Shown here one piece after another: positions 13,221-26,325 of a stretch of 64,000 nt of DNA. The notes beneath the pieces were generated by a model, which did no database searches, was not told the DNA's origin, and was given only the letters and a program-made list of their open reading frames with translations. The number at the start of each line of letters is the position of its first letter. Positions within the stretch are counted from its first letter, which is position 1. This DNA comes from Oikopleura dioica. Taxonomy: Eukaryota; Chordata; Appendicularia; Copelata; Oikopleuridae. The DNA lies in the NCBI GenBank assembly GCA_907165135.1, contig OU015567.1, forward strand, positions 10,917,001 through 10,981,000, read 5' to 3'. The translations under genes were made by a program, and so were the position numbers.

Positions 13221-13631
13221 ATGGCAGCTTACTGCCCTGCTGGATGCTATTGCGCAGGACAAGGAAGCGAATGCCCCCTGTTCACGGGGAATTTTAACAA
13301 CTGGTGTGGCGCCTCTTGCAGCTGTCCACAGGGACATTACTGCGAGTTCAACGACTTTCCAAGACCCTGCACACTTGGTTACTATACTGAGTGCCCCACG
13401 GTAAGATTGAACTTCGACGAAAAATACTCATACGGAAAAAAGGTTAGCGGAACACCAGGCGCCAAGTCAATGGAAGACTGTCTCCCGTGTCCAGCCGGAA
13501 CAGCTGTGAATCTGGCAACCCCTGGATACGCAGGGCCGGAAAATTGCGCAGACTGTCAGCCCGGCAGCTATAGGAAAATGGACGGAAACTATATTTATGA
13601 TGCGGGAAACACCTTTTGCTTTATATGCTAA
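13221..13631 (+). CDS. Cysteine-rich protein with ephrin-receptor-like repeats, 5' end unsure
   Basis: An uninterrupted frame of 136 residues starts MAAYCPAGCYC and contains repeated CPAG/CPQG/CQPGSY words spaced by Cys. This resembles the Cys-rich repeats often annotated as ephrin receptor-like or GCC2/GCC3. Such repeats are extracellular, so a signal-peptide exon is probably missing upstream. An AATAAA at about 13674 follows the stop, which supports an independent gene. The next gene at 13.9 kb has the same repeat type, so this could instead be its 5' part joined by an intron I could not define. Confidence 0.45.
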   Translation: MAAYCPAGCYCAGQGSECPLFTGNFNNWCGASCSCPQGHYCEFNDFPRPCTLGYYTECPTVRLNFDEKYSYGKKVSGTPGAKSMEDCLPCPAGTAVNLATPGYAGPENCADCQPGSYRKMDGNYIYDAGNTFCFIC

Positions 13632-13874
13632 ATTCCTAACATATTTTCGTCATGGACCGGCATCAATATTTCCTAATAAAGAACACTGTTTTAAGAAAAT
13701 ATAACAAGAATGATATTTATTTGTAGACTAGACTAAACTGAAATATCCGATATTCTGAGAAACTCTTATAATATAAAAGCACGAGAAAACACGATAATCC
13801 CTTAGATACACAAGATAAAAAAGTTTTGGAATCAATTTCTCAGCGCTATTGATAGTTTTTCGTCCGTGACAAAG

Positions 13875-16800
13875 CCCTAATGAAGGAGCCACTTCCTGTC
13901 GACCCTGTGATGCTGGCTATTATTGTCCGAACGCGAAAATGACTGCCAAATTAAATTGTCCTGAAGGTACAGTAATGCTTGATTTTTTTTCATAAAACGA
14001 GCTGATTCCAGGATATTACTGCCCTCTGTCGTCAATTGCGCCAATTAAATGTCTGGAATCTCAATCATGTCCGTCGAATTCCGCTGCTCCTGATGTCTGC
14101 TCTCCTGGTTTTGTCTGTAATTCCGGTGGTTCTTTTCCATGTCCTGAAGGATCTTATTGTCCTGGTGGCTCTTTGTTTCCGATAATTTGCCCGGCAGGTT
14201 CTTACTGTCCCTCGCAGAGCGCAGAGCCTCTTCCCTGTCCAGAAGATACTTTTTCCGACAAACTTGGACTGATAAGTCCATTTCAATGCGAGCCGTGTCC
14301 TCATGGTTTCGTCTGTCCTCCTGGATCTACAAAGTACTACCGTACAGGCTTGACCAAAGGTGAATTAACGGCGTCTATTCTGGTTCCGATTCTTGGCATA
14401 ATTATTGTTCTCCTCGTCGGTTATTTCTGCTGTTGCCGAAACAAGAAGAAAGCAAAAAATAATGAATTGAAAAAAAGGCAAACATATAAAGAAGAAATTT
14501 CTCATCCAGTCAAATCGATGCAACCAGTTTCAATATCTAAGACGAGATATATAAGTTCCTCAGCCTCTTCTTCATCAACCGACTTCCCTCCACTCCCTCG
14601 CACCGTTGTTGAAGCTCAAGAGTCCTTTGACAAGACGGAAAAGGAATATGCTCAGCGATTCGCTCCGGAACATACGTACTCAAATATTTCTGGCCCGAAA
14701 GACATTGCGATTTCAATAGAAGCGCCAATAGTTGCTGTCAGTGCTCTGGAACATACAGAAGAGATTCAAATGCCAACGGATTCAAAATGGCAAACTTCTT
14801 CTAGCTCCAGTGACTCAGAATCGGGTTCCAAAAAAGTAAAGAAGAAAAAGAAAATCAAACGAAAGAGTTCATCAAGTGGGTCTGAGCCATCAGGAATGAA
14901 ACCGTTTTCGTATATAAATCCACAGAAAACAATTAAACGAAGAACACTTAGCAAGCATGCTTCTCAACGACGAGGGGTGGAAAATAAAGCGTATGTTTCG
15001 TATTCAAGGATTGGATTGAAATTGCAGTAATTTTGTCAATCGTAGTATTATCAAAGGATAAAAAATATATTCTCATATTTGATAAGGAAATCACTTTTCC
15101 ATGTCTCGCCACTTAAACATGAAAAATCATCCAAAATAAAGCAGCTCAGAGGAAGAACGAGAAGATCACGAGATGAAAAGTCTGCCAGCATCAAGGATAA
15201 ACTTGGAGCTGAGAACAGCGGAATCAAAAATTGACAAAGCTCCGATCACGTTGCCAGTCTCATGGGTCGAATCGTCAAGTTCATCATCGTCATCTACGCC
15301 AACAACACCTAGAGCAAAGCTAGAAGAAGGAAATGTTATTGCAGATGCATTAGCAGATATCACGGTGAAAACGCCAAATATAGGTCTGGAATGGGAGTCA
15401 CCAGCTGTCGTTTGTGAGACACACAATCAGGCGTCAGCTCCAGATGGAGACATAGACGACAACAGCTCAAAAATGCTGATTCATACCGGTATGTAAAATG
15501 CAGCTTGTTCTTTCACACATTTTTAGCTGTAACAACAACATACAGCAAGGCAACTACAGCAAAACCTGGTTCAACCTCACGTTCGAGCAGATCGACAATA
15601 TCAAAAACTTCTTCTTCTTCTTCAGCTTCAGAGGAAAATATTCCATCTAAAGCGGCGTCATGCTCATCATCATCATCATCTGTTGCTCCGAAGCGTACTC
15701 GACCAGCTAAAGAAAGCTCTTTCAACCTCGGTGGCATTAGGGACGGAATCCAAGGAATTGGTGACGCGATTGACCGTCTGCGTCGACGTGTGCGAGGTGG
15801 AAAGCGCACAGGTGAGAACCGGCTTCCTTTTTACTCTAAATAGGATACAGTTGGGCGGGCCACCTTGGGCGCATCAGGAGAAAATAGATGTTCTCTAATA
15901 TATATTGTACTTCTACGGTAGAAATTCTACTACAGTATTTACAAAGAAAAAAGACCATGATAAAACTCATTTAAGACACCTCAGATTACGAAGACGACAA
16001 TAAAATCGAAAAAAATGAAAACGAAAAAGTTCCAACATCATCGTCATCATCTTCTACAACTCTATCAAGACCAAGCTCATGTGATGCCCGGAAACCACAC
16101 AATACTGTTCCCAATCTGCAAGATACTCCTTTCAAAATGATTTCGCTTCAGGTAAAGAAACTATTTTTTACTCCTAACATAAAAGCGTTCTCAGGAAGCC
16201 GCGAAAAAAGCAATAATTTCACCAAGGTCTCAAGCGATGTTAGACTCAATAGAAAGAAATCTTAGGTAAATTCATTCTCTATATTTTCAGAATCAAATCG
16301 ATATACCGCGATAGGCTATCGCCGATAGCATTTAAGATGGAAATTTATAGTGACACTAGCGAATCAATATCCGGTACGAATGCCGACATAAGTGGTGATA
16401 CGAGGACATCTGCTATCTTAGTTACGTCAAATTCGTCATTAAAAGATGATCATAACGAGGTTATCGAATCCCATGATGTCTTCGTCTCCGCGACTTCTCC
16501 TGAAAAATTTCGAAACCCCCGGAACGTCAAAAATGATTCTGAAACTCCCGGAGAAACAAAATCATCATCCAGCTTGAGCTCTTCCAGTTCATCAAGTGAT
16601 TCTTCCTGTGACGAACGAATTGATCATTTTCAAGCCTCCAAATTTATGGAAAACAATGATAAATCTCCTCCAAAAAAGATGACAGATGCGCTTATATCAA
16701 GGTAAGTCTATGTAAAAATGTCTGTATTTTTCTCGTGCTTTTAAGATGGACTTCCCAGAGTTCTATATCGATGTCGGACACGGCATCTGAAATACACAGA

Positions 16801-17621
16801 TCGAACGACGCCATAAATGATGTTCTCAAGCGCTGGAGCAGACCAAATTCAGTATCAGAAAGAGTGGAAGAAAAAAACGTCACGAAGATTGAAGAACCTA
16901 AGACGTTTATTATAGGAAATAAAAAAATAGTCTAACAGATATAACTTAGTGACAAAATCCCGCTTGACAAAACGAACAGTCTTAATTACACTGCGAATTG
17001 GAGTGTACCTCGCCGTTTCAAATACTTTACGGGAACGATCAACTCTGATACAACTTCTGAACTTGATTTGAATGACGATGACGATAAATTGACTAGTACA
17101 ATGAAGCCTTACTTGGTTCAAACTGCCCGATCGAGATCTACATCATCAGTTTCCTCCTCATCCATCAGCCTTTCAAATTTTCCGGAAAACCCAAGCCGCG
17201 TTAAAAGTATCCGGTACGTTATTTGACGAATACCCAGACAAAATCGCTGGAAATTTGTCGCTAAATAAACTGTTTGAATCCTAGATCCTCAAGTGAAGAT
17301 ACCTTGGTGGCAGAGAAGGATGACGTAGAGGAGACGAATGACATCCAACTGTGGGAGGATATCCTTGCAGAACCAGCCCTCGAGTTGATACGAATTCCGA
17401 AATACGATCCGGATAAAGTTGAATATGTACGAGACATCATCAGAAAACACAATCACATTCCCTCAACACAAAGCTCAGTGCGCTACGATAAAACAACTAC
17501 TGAAACCTCATCTAGCAGCTCAAGCTCAAGGTACCCTTCTAAATTCTCTTCTCCTCTAACCTTATTCAGCTCTAGCAGCTCAGAAGACGATAAACTGCGA
17601 AAAATTGATATGTTTTTATAA
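13875..17621 (+). CDS. Single-pass membrane protein: Cys-rich ectodomain, long Ser-rich cytoplasmic tail
   Basis: Twelve exons join in frame: 13875-13966, 14012-15026, 15145-15488, 15527-15811, 15976-16151, 16195-16265, 16291-16701, 16746-16901, 16950-17213, 17285-17530 and 17570-17621, plus at least one missing 5' exon, since the first exon seen begins in phase 2. The ectodomain carries CPEGYYCP, CPAGSYCP and CPHGFVCPPG repeats. A membrane segment (ILVPILGIIIVLLVGYFCCC, about 14370-14436) is followed by a basic stop-transfer stretch. The tail is ~850 residues, rich in Ser clusters, Thr and acidic residues, with no recognised domain. The intron at 16902-16949 only keeps the frame if it starts with GA. 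The family is not recognised. The topology suggests a receptor or adhesion protein with a phosphorylatable tail. Confidence 0.7.
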
Positions 17622-17649
17622 AGCAAGCAGATGACAAATAATGTGTATA

Positions 17650-17655
17650 AATAAA
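17650..17655 (+). terminator. Poly(A) signal of the Ser-tail membrane protein gene
   Basis: AATAAA 29 bases after the stop at 17621. Confidence 0.6.
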
Positions 17656-17835
17656 CTTTTTTAATTTATTTAATAATACGAGTTGAATATACAGTTTGAA
17701 AGAAGCTATTTTCAGAGAGACTGTGTCAGACTGGGAAACTACTTTTGATCTTTAAATATTTTTTCGTTGTTGTCGTTTTGACTCTAGAACTTTTAAACTA
17801 AGGAACTACTCGGCAGTGTGGCTGGACAACAATAA

Positions 17836-17841
17836 TTTATT
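17836..17841 (-). terminator. Poly(A) signal of TFAP4
   Basis: AATAAA on the minus strand 11 bases beyond the TFAP4 stop. The two convergent genes here share a 230 bp gap. Confidence 0.5.
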
Positions 17842-17851
17842 CTTCGTCGAG

Positions 17852-18993
17852 TTATTTGTGTGTCGAGTCCTGGGCTAGAGCGTTTTGCAGCATTGTCTGA
17901 AACATAGCTTAGAAATAGAACACTCGAATAGTTTCTAACCTGTAAAAGTGTGTTCAAAACAGGATTATTCTCGTTGTTTTCAACATCTGTTTCTCGTTTA
18001 GCTGATCTAAAGATGTTTGCTAGAGAAAATTAAACAAACATAGCCTCACTTACGTTTGCTCCGGAAGTAACGGATTGTAAGTGGCAGTATTTTGTTGAAG
18101 CTGGGTAATAGCTTGCAGGAGCTGGATTTGTGTCAACATTTGCCTAGTCTTTTCCAGATTATTTCCGCCCAAAGCAGATAGACTGTTCAAGAGGGATGGC
18201 TCAGGTGCCGGAGCGATTGGCTTGGTTTCAACTAGAGTTGGAAGACTGGAAACATCAGGAGATACCTTCAATAAAAGTCAGGGTAAAGAAAAAAACACTA
18301 GGGTGTTACCTCACGGGTGGAAGATTTCAAGTCGTTTTCAAAAACATAGCTTGGGTCGAAAGTTTTGATGATTTTCTGAAAAAACGGCGTCAGAAAAAAA
18401 TATCATTTTAGATAATGGTATTAGTACCATATTCATGCTAATGTATTTGAAATTACCTTTAGTTGTTCTTTTTCGCGTGATTCTTTTTCAATATGCTCAG
18501 CTGTCTGTTGCAAAATAGTTGCCTAGGAATAAGTGTCACGCGCCGTTCGCAATTGGCATAATAAGATTGTTACCTTGGAGACTTTTTCGTTGGCGATGCA
18601 GGGCACTAGGCTCTTGAGCCTAGCGAAGCCGTCATTTATGCTTTGCATGCGGCGTCGCTCGTTGCAATTCGCGATTTCGCGCCGCGATTTTTTCTCATCG
18701 GTCAATGTTGGAGATTTCGAGGGTTCAGAGCTACTCGTGTTGAAGTTGATTAATGAGCTGAGGCCACTGGGAGTGGCGTCGGAGACAGCAGCGGCGTGGA
18801 AGTCCCCAAGAGAAGCGGAACGAGACTGGGGCGAGCCAGGGGCGATACGGGCATTTTTTGGGGACGCTCCCCCAGAGAGGGGTTCGTCCGCAGATCGTTT
18901 TGTCGCCAGATTGTCTGAAGATATAAATAAGTATTCAGCTATTTTCTTTACGAAGAATAATAATCAATAGAAAAATTTACCCCCTCTTTTCAT
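17852..18993 (-). CDS. TFAP4: bHLH transcription factor AP-4
   Basis: The DNA-binding region reads REIANCNERRRMQSINDGF, close to vertebrate TFAP4 (REIANSNERRRMQSINAGF). Helix 2 continues KVSK-ATILQQTAEHIEKE across an intron. Seven exons fit in frame: 18981-18993, 18574-18914, 18457-18522, 18310-18375, 18054-18265, 17940-18006 and 17852-17896. The last part is Gln/Leu-rich (QIQLLQAITQLQQN), matching the Gln-rich dimerisation region of the family. TFAP4 homodimers bind CAGCTG E-boxes in the nucleus. The 13-base first exon (MKRG) is the weakest call; an alternative first exon at 22.2 kb has a matching phase. The N-terminal Ser/Pro-rich segment is not conserved with vertebrates. Confidence 0.88.
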
Positions 18994-21900
18994 CAACGTT
19001 CTCTTTGAAAAAATTAGCTAAGACTACATCTGTCTTTATTTAAGAAAAATCTCAGTGGATGCTCGTTTCGCGAAAAATGCGTTGCGTGTAGTGTTGCTTC
19101 TGACACGTTCTACTTGCGACGGCAATGGCCAAACAACATTCCGGCCCCGACGCGGCATTTTCTCGCTCAGCTGTTCGCCCGCCTCGGGCGTGTGCCGCAT
19201 CGCGTTGGCATGGAGGCGAGCTGGCAAAGTCGGCCAAACTTGATTAAATTATTTAATGAAAAAAATATATACAAGAAAAAGCATATATTTAGAGGCAAGT
19301 TATCATATTTATTTGTCCGTCATTTCGATCAGCTGTTCATTTTTCCTATTAGCGCCTCGTTGGCATGGTGAGGCCACGCGAAATTAAATATGCAACGAAA
19401 TTATATCTACAGCGAAACTATGGCTCCCGTTTTTATGAGACGATAGAGCAGTTTATCTATTTATCTGTTTGAACAGAAACAGCTGCCAAAGTGAAAATAT
19501 TATGGTTCGGCGTGTTTGTATGAATATAGCTTTTACATTGTTTGGAATATACATTTAACAGCCCGAAACTTTTGAATCGTTTCTTGAAAAAAAACATATT
19601 TTATCTTGCCGTGATGGCCTTTTGATTATAGCCTGTCCACGCAGGTTGGCGTGACGAGCGCCGGGCTAGTTGCCGATTGATTTATGCAAAAGTAATTTCC
19701 GGGCATAAAATCGGCAACTCAAAAGAAAGGCGCTGGCGATCGGCCACCACCACCACCATGACGGGCGTGCAACATGTGTTTCACCGTCGTTTGGCGAGAA
19801 TTACACCTGGGGCAGGGGCGAAGCAAGCAACTCAGCCGAAGCCGCAGCAGAGGCCCGCAACTCTGCTTGGGAAAAGAGGGAAGCGGGTTGCGGATATGAT
19901 AAGTAAAAAGACGTGCGCGCTTGTGAACAATTATCAACGATCTTGTTCGAACAAATGAATTATTTCGAAGAATATTTTCAAATAAATTTCCTACCTAAAG
20001 CTTTCTTTTTGAAAAAAATGCGCGTGTTTAATTTAGCGATCTCTAAATTTCAGTTGGATCAGCCGCTCTGTGCTGGGGCGGATCATCCCAGCGGAGAATG
20101 AATTCATTATGGAGCAACCTGTTCAGGGGGGAATGATGTTAGTGATGTAGTGATCCAGTTAATTACGGCGAAATAGCGAGCCCTGCCTTTCATTGACTAA
20201 CAGCCCTTTCAAACAGCTGATTGAAACGCACGCCATTCCTCCCGTGGGGACGACCACCTCGCGTTCGTCTAATCATCTTATTGAGCATAATAAATCATCC
20301 CCGGGCAGGTGCACTCTTTTTTGACATTGGAACTCAACGAGCTCCTTGAATTGAGCTGAAAATTGTGCTACCATATTCTTTGAAAGCTAAATGCATCGCA
20401 CGTGATCTAGCATGAAAAAAGTAAAAATTATGAAACTGAATCAGTATGATTCGCCAAAGAACGATCCATAACTTTTAGTAACTTCATAATTAAGAAAAAG
20501 CTAATAGAATCGTAAGATGGCCATACCAACGCGCACTTCCGGCTTTGGCATTTCTCGTGGCGACAAATCTAAGGCTGCGAGGAATCATCGCCCTTTATGT
20601 TGCCTAAATATCGAAAATCCCAGGATGACCTTAAACCTCCAGTGATTACGGAAAATATTATGATGGCGGTGAGGTCTTTTTAGGTTTTTCTATGAGGGGT
20701 CGTATTTGGATATTTTCCCATGAAGACTGCAAGATCATTCTATTTCTATTGACTTTATATATTTTATGTAAAAAACAAAAATAAAATATTTTTAAAAATC
20801 GCTCATAATTTCCGCAAAAATATCAAGGTCAAAGTCATAAAAATTTCCTAAGATTTTCAATTTCTTTAAGAAAACACTCACCCGATCACTTGCTCTCTCT
20901 TAGAATAAAAAAAACAAAACGAACTCAATTGACAATTGTGAAGAGTGAACTCCAGCAGCTGTGTTGTGGAGTGGCGCGAGGTTCGAGTTCCGATCCGAGC
21001 AATTTTCTCTTTTTTGTTATTTTACGTTTCCTACTCGTTGAGTCAGCTGGGCGCCTAGCGAAAAAGTTGCAGCCCGTTACGTCGTAAACGGAGCTAATCG
21101 CCCGGCTGATCCAGTCGGATGATCCGTGTGTGGGGAAAGAGCTACTCTCTTGCCAATTATTACTACTCAAGTAGATGCTCTAGGAAGTCTCAGCTGAAAG
21201 CACTGGCGATAAGCGGAGCATTCTTTCATCTCTATTTTTCTCTTATCGTAAAATAATTACAAGATAAAATATGTATCCCCAGGTATTTAAATAAAAAAGT
21301 TACGTTATTTATAATTAGTATACCTGTTTGTGTAAAATCTCTCTGTTACTGTAGCAAAAATTGCTTCTGTTACTCTTGGAATGCAGCTGTTAAAATGGCG
21401 CTGCTTTACTGCTGGTGCTGGTGGTGGAGCTTATGGTGCTACCGGCTGGCCGTGGAGGTGGTGTGCTGGCCCACCGGCTGGCTGCTTTGGCGCTCAGGGT
21501 GAGGTGAAAATAGCGGGCAGGTGAGCGCCGCGTCCCTCACAGCTGGGCCACGGCCAGATTTCAACCTTTTCCGCACGCTGTCCTGGACCTTGCCCGCCGG
21601 GCACGCTCAATACTGTCCACTTTACTAGCTATTAATTCTTCTAATACATTTATGTCGACTATAAGCTTGATAATTATGCCATAAATCAAAGTACAAGTCA
21701 GTCCGTAGCTGCTAGTGAAGGAATTCTGACTGTAAAACACAGAATGGTGCACCTACGCGTGGCTACTACACCTTGTCCGAGCGATTAACACCACCTGTTC
21801 TGTGCACTGCCCCTCGCACTAGCCACCCTCCACCACCAGCCGTTTTCGCTTTTCGCCAAAACACGAATCATTAAGCGCCAAATATGCCCAAATTTCGCGC

Positions 21901-23333
21901 AATTACGTGCGCATTTTTCATTCAATCAAACCATTTTTGATAGAAAAATTGAATTATAAATACTCAAAAATATTGAAAAATAAAACCCAAGATTCAAAAA
22001 ATTAAACCACTGATTCTTACCTTCAGGACACTGAACCATGCAGTAATAATTCCATCTAGGATCAGTTGCGACTCTACTAGGAGTCCAAATCACGGATTCA
22101 ACTCTATCATGCGATCTTGAGCCCTCAAGACGGCCTTGTTGGAGATGTTGGAATCGAGTCGCATGAAAATGGGAAATAGAACCGTTTTGTCGCATATTTT
22201 GATGCATAAAGTGGTGATTTGAAAGTGGAATTGTCATCTAATTATTATGTTCCCTTTATTTATATATTTGTTCTTTAAAAAAGGCATCAGTGCCGAACGC
22301 ACAAGAGCGCAACCCGCATCGGCGCTACAGAGATACATATGATCACGTCAGGTAGCATGCGCCATTTTTTCGGAAAGACTCTTATCCCCCCATCTTAGGA
22401 TGGAACAATGCTAGAAAATGTTATCACACATGTTATAAATATAGAAATATTTCATGAACAGATTTTCATATACCGCTGAGCCCAAGCTACGGAAATGTTT
22501 GGAATCTTGATTTATAAAAAATTAAAGCCTTTGCACTCGAATAATCTGAAATGTGCGTCTTTATTGAAGACTCTTCAACCGAGAAAGTGTCAACGGGTAT
22601 AGATTCGATACTATAGATACCGAAAAGATGTATTTTTATGTCATGATTTACTTCTTATGTAAAAATCTCATCATATGCTGTTTTGCCTGAAAGACTGACC
22701 ATGATCATCACTGATGATTTGTGACGCAGATGGTCGGCTTTATAACGGAAATCGATCTTTCATTGTAAATGACGGCCAGTCAACCGATGGAATTTTCCTT
22801 CCACCAGGAGTTTTTCTTACCGGGCAGCTTGCCCTGACCTCCTCCTACCAAACATAAATCCCTAACAGCTGTAGCATACTGCAGCGCAAATTGTGGAAAG
22901 TGTACATAAGTAGATACGGATTTTTGCCCATAAAAATTCGACGACAAATTACCTTTTCTTCCTGACTTCACTGTAACAATGAATTTCGCTATGTAGTCAA
23001 TTGTTTCGGTATTAATTCTCTCCTGCTTTCGTTTCATTTTCTCGTTTATCTGACTACTCTTACTGCAAGAAGCAAATCTAGCAAAAATAGGAACGCTCTA
23101 GAGAAACAGCTGCTCATATCGAATGTTTTTGAGATGCTGAAGCAACACATGTTGATACCTCATCGTTCTTACTTACAAGAAGGAACAGCACAATTTAAAT
23201 CAATAAGATAATGTTCATTTATCTGTGAATAAGAGCGGAAGAATGATGGAACTTTAAATTTTGGGACTTAATAAAGTTTTGTATAAGTGGATAAGTAACT
23301 CGGAATTGAAGATTTTCAGCAATCACAATGGAA
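18994..23333. other. Long interval upstream of TFAP4 and downstream of CAPN7
   Basis: More than 4 kb without a recognised gene, which is unusual in this compact region. It includes GC-rich simple-sequence DNA near 21390-21500 (GGTGGTGCTGG-like) and many CAGCTG words, the E-box that TFAP4 itself binds. Only one possible exon (22021-22237, minus) has a good donor site. Much of this may be regulatory DNA of TFAP4. Confidence 0.4.
22021..22237 (-). CDS. Possible alternative first exon, minus strand
   Basis: An ATG-initiated open stretch of 72 codons (MTIPLSNHHFMHQNMRQ and on) ends at a consensus donor, GAAG|gtaagaat. It ends in phase 1, the same phase needed by TFAP4 exon 2 at 18914. Joining them would need a 3.1 kb intron, long for this genome. 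No similarity was recognised. It may equally be a chance frame or belong to another gene. Confidence 0.25.
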
Positions 23334-26325
23334 TCATAGAAGAAATTGCATGTCGGAACTGATGTCAAGGAAGAATGGTCCATGCTCGCTTTTGTTGAAT
23401 GTTGAGCATCGAATTTGATAAGTTCCAGGATCAAGCTGAGTTTTGAGGACGGAGTAACCCGAACGGTAGCTGCCAGAATCATCCAGTTTCTATGGAAAGA
23501 AAGATGAGATCGGGATGTAGAATATTCTGCCCACCTTTTCTGATAGATCTTCAAGCTGTATTTGTACAGAATACTGTTTCGGTGCTCTTATTTCGAACAA
23601 GACGGTACACTTCGAACAGATGGTTAATTTAGTAACGGGGTTAGAGCCATAGGTATCTCGGTTATTTTGGCATCCTCCAGCATTAGACGAGTTCCATTCA
23701 GATTTGATCCGTTTGGAATGAGTGAAGTTATCCTTCAGCTCCTTCAAACTGAATTTCACATTGGCGTAAGCCGTGAGGGTGAAGTCTATGTCATGATTTT
23801 TCTCATATTCTGAAACGATAATCGTGTATTTTTCGGGAGCTGAACTTATGGAAACGGGGAGCTTCGCAAGGTAGAATGGTGAATTGATTCTGATACCATC
23901 TAGGACTTTTGTTCCTGAAGTTGGGAGATAGAGTCGTTCGCCGTTATTCCTAAATTTGATGATTCATTGGACATAATTGAAGAGTGATAGAACAAGTGCA
24001 AAGTCTTATTTACTTGTAAACAATGAGTGTAATAAAATCCTTATTCTCGGCGAAATCATCCTTCTCGGTGATATGCCGACTGAGGAGAAGCCAGACCATT
24101 GTGTCAACAGAAGCATCAACGGTCAGCAAATACTGAGGATTGTTCGCAAAAGAGTAAAGATCCTTCTTCGGCCCCTGTGGCCAGGTTCCATGAAATTTTC
24201 GGTCGAACTTGAAAAGAGAGGTATTCCATGAAAGATAACAGACGTCGAAATATATGATTAGATCATTCCACTCGATCCAGAACACTCCTGAGAAAAAAAA
24301 TGATCAATTTTTTATGTAATAATGAACTAAAAAATACCCTGGTCGTCGGCAGCAGCTGCTTTCGGATCATAGTTTAGGGCATGCTTCATTTCTGGAGTCC
24401 ATCTGGTAGTATCCTACAAACAGAAATTTACGCAAATACTGAGTCATCGTATCGGCGATGGTTGAAAATTATCAACACGTTAGCATATGCTAACATGCCT
24501 ACAGCATGGAGTACGATATTACCTGATAGGAATATTTGCCCTTCCAGCTTCTCTCAGCCCAAGGATTTTTCAGCTTCACAAATCGCAGATTACCCACTTG
24601 CCTTAAATCTAGCAGGGCATACGCATGAGTCGGTACAAGTCCCGATTTCTCTTCCAAATCTGTTTCAGGGTATAAAATCAATTACGTAACCTAAGCCCGT
24701 CAAAACTACTTTAGATTGAATAACCTAAATCTGAGGATAGTCTTCCTGTCGCCATTGTTGCTAGCACATGCCCACTCCCCATTCTTGTTTTGAGCATCGT
24801 GAAAAACCGGCCTTCGTCATTAACGGTTTCACTCAGAGATTTCCTCTCAGGAATCCACCTGAACCGGTTAAAATAAATCGATGCTGACGTCAAATGGAAA
24901 AAAAGAGCTCTTACCCTGTAAGAGCATGAAGATCGATGCTTGAATTGGATCCGGGAAAATCGTAACCACCCATCACTTTCAAATAAGCCTTTTCTAACAA
25001 GCTGTACGAAGGATTTACTTACTTTCCACTTAAAAAAGTTTCCAGTGATCACAAATATGTAAGCATAAGTATATTCCTTTCCTGACCCAAAGTTCAGCTT
25101 TATCTTTCGAATAGGACGTCAGAGTCTCCCACCCTGGTCAAAGGGGAACCGGGTGTCCACCTCAACGAGTCTAATGAAACGTTAGAAGGCACTTTGTTAA
25201 CTGGACAAACCTCCAGCATCCATTGATATGAAGTCGAACACAATACTTGCCATAAGGGTTCAAAACTGGCTTGCGCTCACGATTCTGTGGGAAGAGCGAG
25301 TTGGTGATGATCTGCGTGTGGAATTTGTTCTCGTAGCCGGCCGACAGAATCATGGCTGACACAAATGAACAGTCAGAAACCAACGTTTGCGTCACATTGC
25401 GAGGAGATACTTTATTCACCACTGTCGCGTTCGGAATGTAGTCTTCAGCATGAGCCCAGCCGGCCAAACGTTTAACTTGTTTAGCTGTTGAAGGGTAGGT
25501 AGTATATCTCAGATATAATATCTGCATTAGTGGAATCTATGATTTTGAAATTCAAAATTTGAATCATTAATCCAGTCATGGGATCACGAGTCGGAGCATT
25601 GACGAACTTTTTTTCAACTTTCCTTTCGCAACAAGAACGTACCCCTTTGCCTGAAAGGTCCAAAATTCCATCAGAGTCCTTCCATCGCCCGTTTCCGCTT
25701 AGATTAGCATAGCTAGCATCAGCTGGGAAGAATGGAACGAATTTCTTGCCGTTAATAAAGCTGCTTCGACGCAAAACGGCTATCTCATCCGCGGAAAGCT
25801 TCGAGGAGTCGTCAATTTTATTCGAAGGAGGAGAAAAGGGTGAGCACGCCTCTTGGTGATTCCCTCTGCTGGCTGAAAGTTAAATCGGAATAAGGTGAAG
25901 TTCAACTGTTGAACAACAGGTGTTGAGTTAGCCGGGTTTTTTAATAAAAAATAGCATAAAATGCATAATTTGTGTGCTGAAAAATCATGTGCTTTTTAAC
26001 AATGGTTTCCATCGTCGATATTTACTCTTTCGAGTTTTCGATTAGCCATGCCTTGATTGCGGTTAGTAATAAATGGTTCATTTCTACCAGCAGGAGCACT
26101 TTTCATCGCTTTGCGCAACTCTAAACTGCGTTCCAAGCAGTGGCGCTCCCATTTTTCATATTTCGCGATTGAAGCAGGATTTTTTCGCTTCGCCAAATTG
26201 AATTTCTTCGCTGCATTGTCATACAGGGCGAAGGCGTTGGGGGCGTTTTTCTCATCGGCGGATATTGCTGCTTCCAGCAGCTTTTTGGCTTTTCTAGAAC
26301 TCAGAAACGGAAGACCATAAGACAT
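23334..26325 (-). CDS. CAPN7: Calpain-7 (PalB-type cysteine protease)
   Basis: Eleven exons fit: about 26088-26325, then 25651-25872, 25211-25484, 25082-25170, 24915-25001, 24725-24858, 24523-24659, 24338-24413, 24014-24287, 23535-23949 and 23334-23489. The N-terminus resembles a single MIT module, against two in human. The protease core keeps the triad: Cys in SDCSFVSAM, His in [10 protein letters not shown], Asn in LKNPWAE. Two C-terminal beta-sandwich domains follow ([28 protein letters not shown]). CAPN7 acts with ESCRT-III through its MIT domains. Two introns are non-canonical: the one after exon 2 begins GC (25650) and the one after exon 4 begins GA (25081). Exon 4 needs one more base in the C3 run at 25128-25130. 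The end of exon 1 is uncertain. Confidence 0.93.

Noticed and set aside
20960-21000. GGTTCGAGTTCC word suggesting a tRNA T-arm
   Set aside because: The loop length is wrong and no cloverleaf could be built around it.
22780-23037. 85-codon minus-strand frame with a possible donor
   Set aside because: No partner exon continues the frame and no similarity was recognised.
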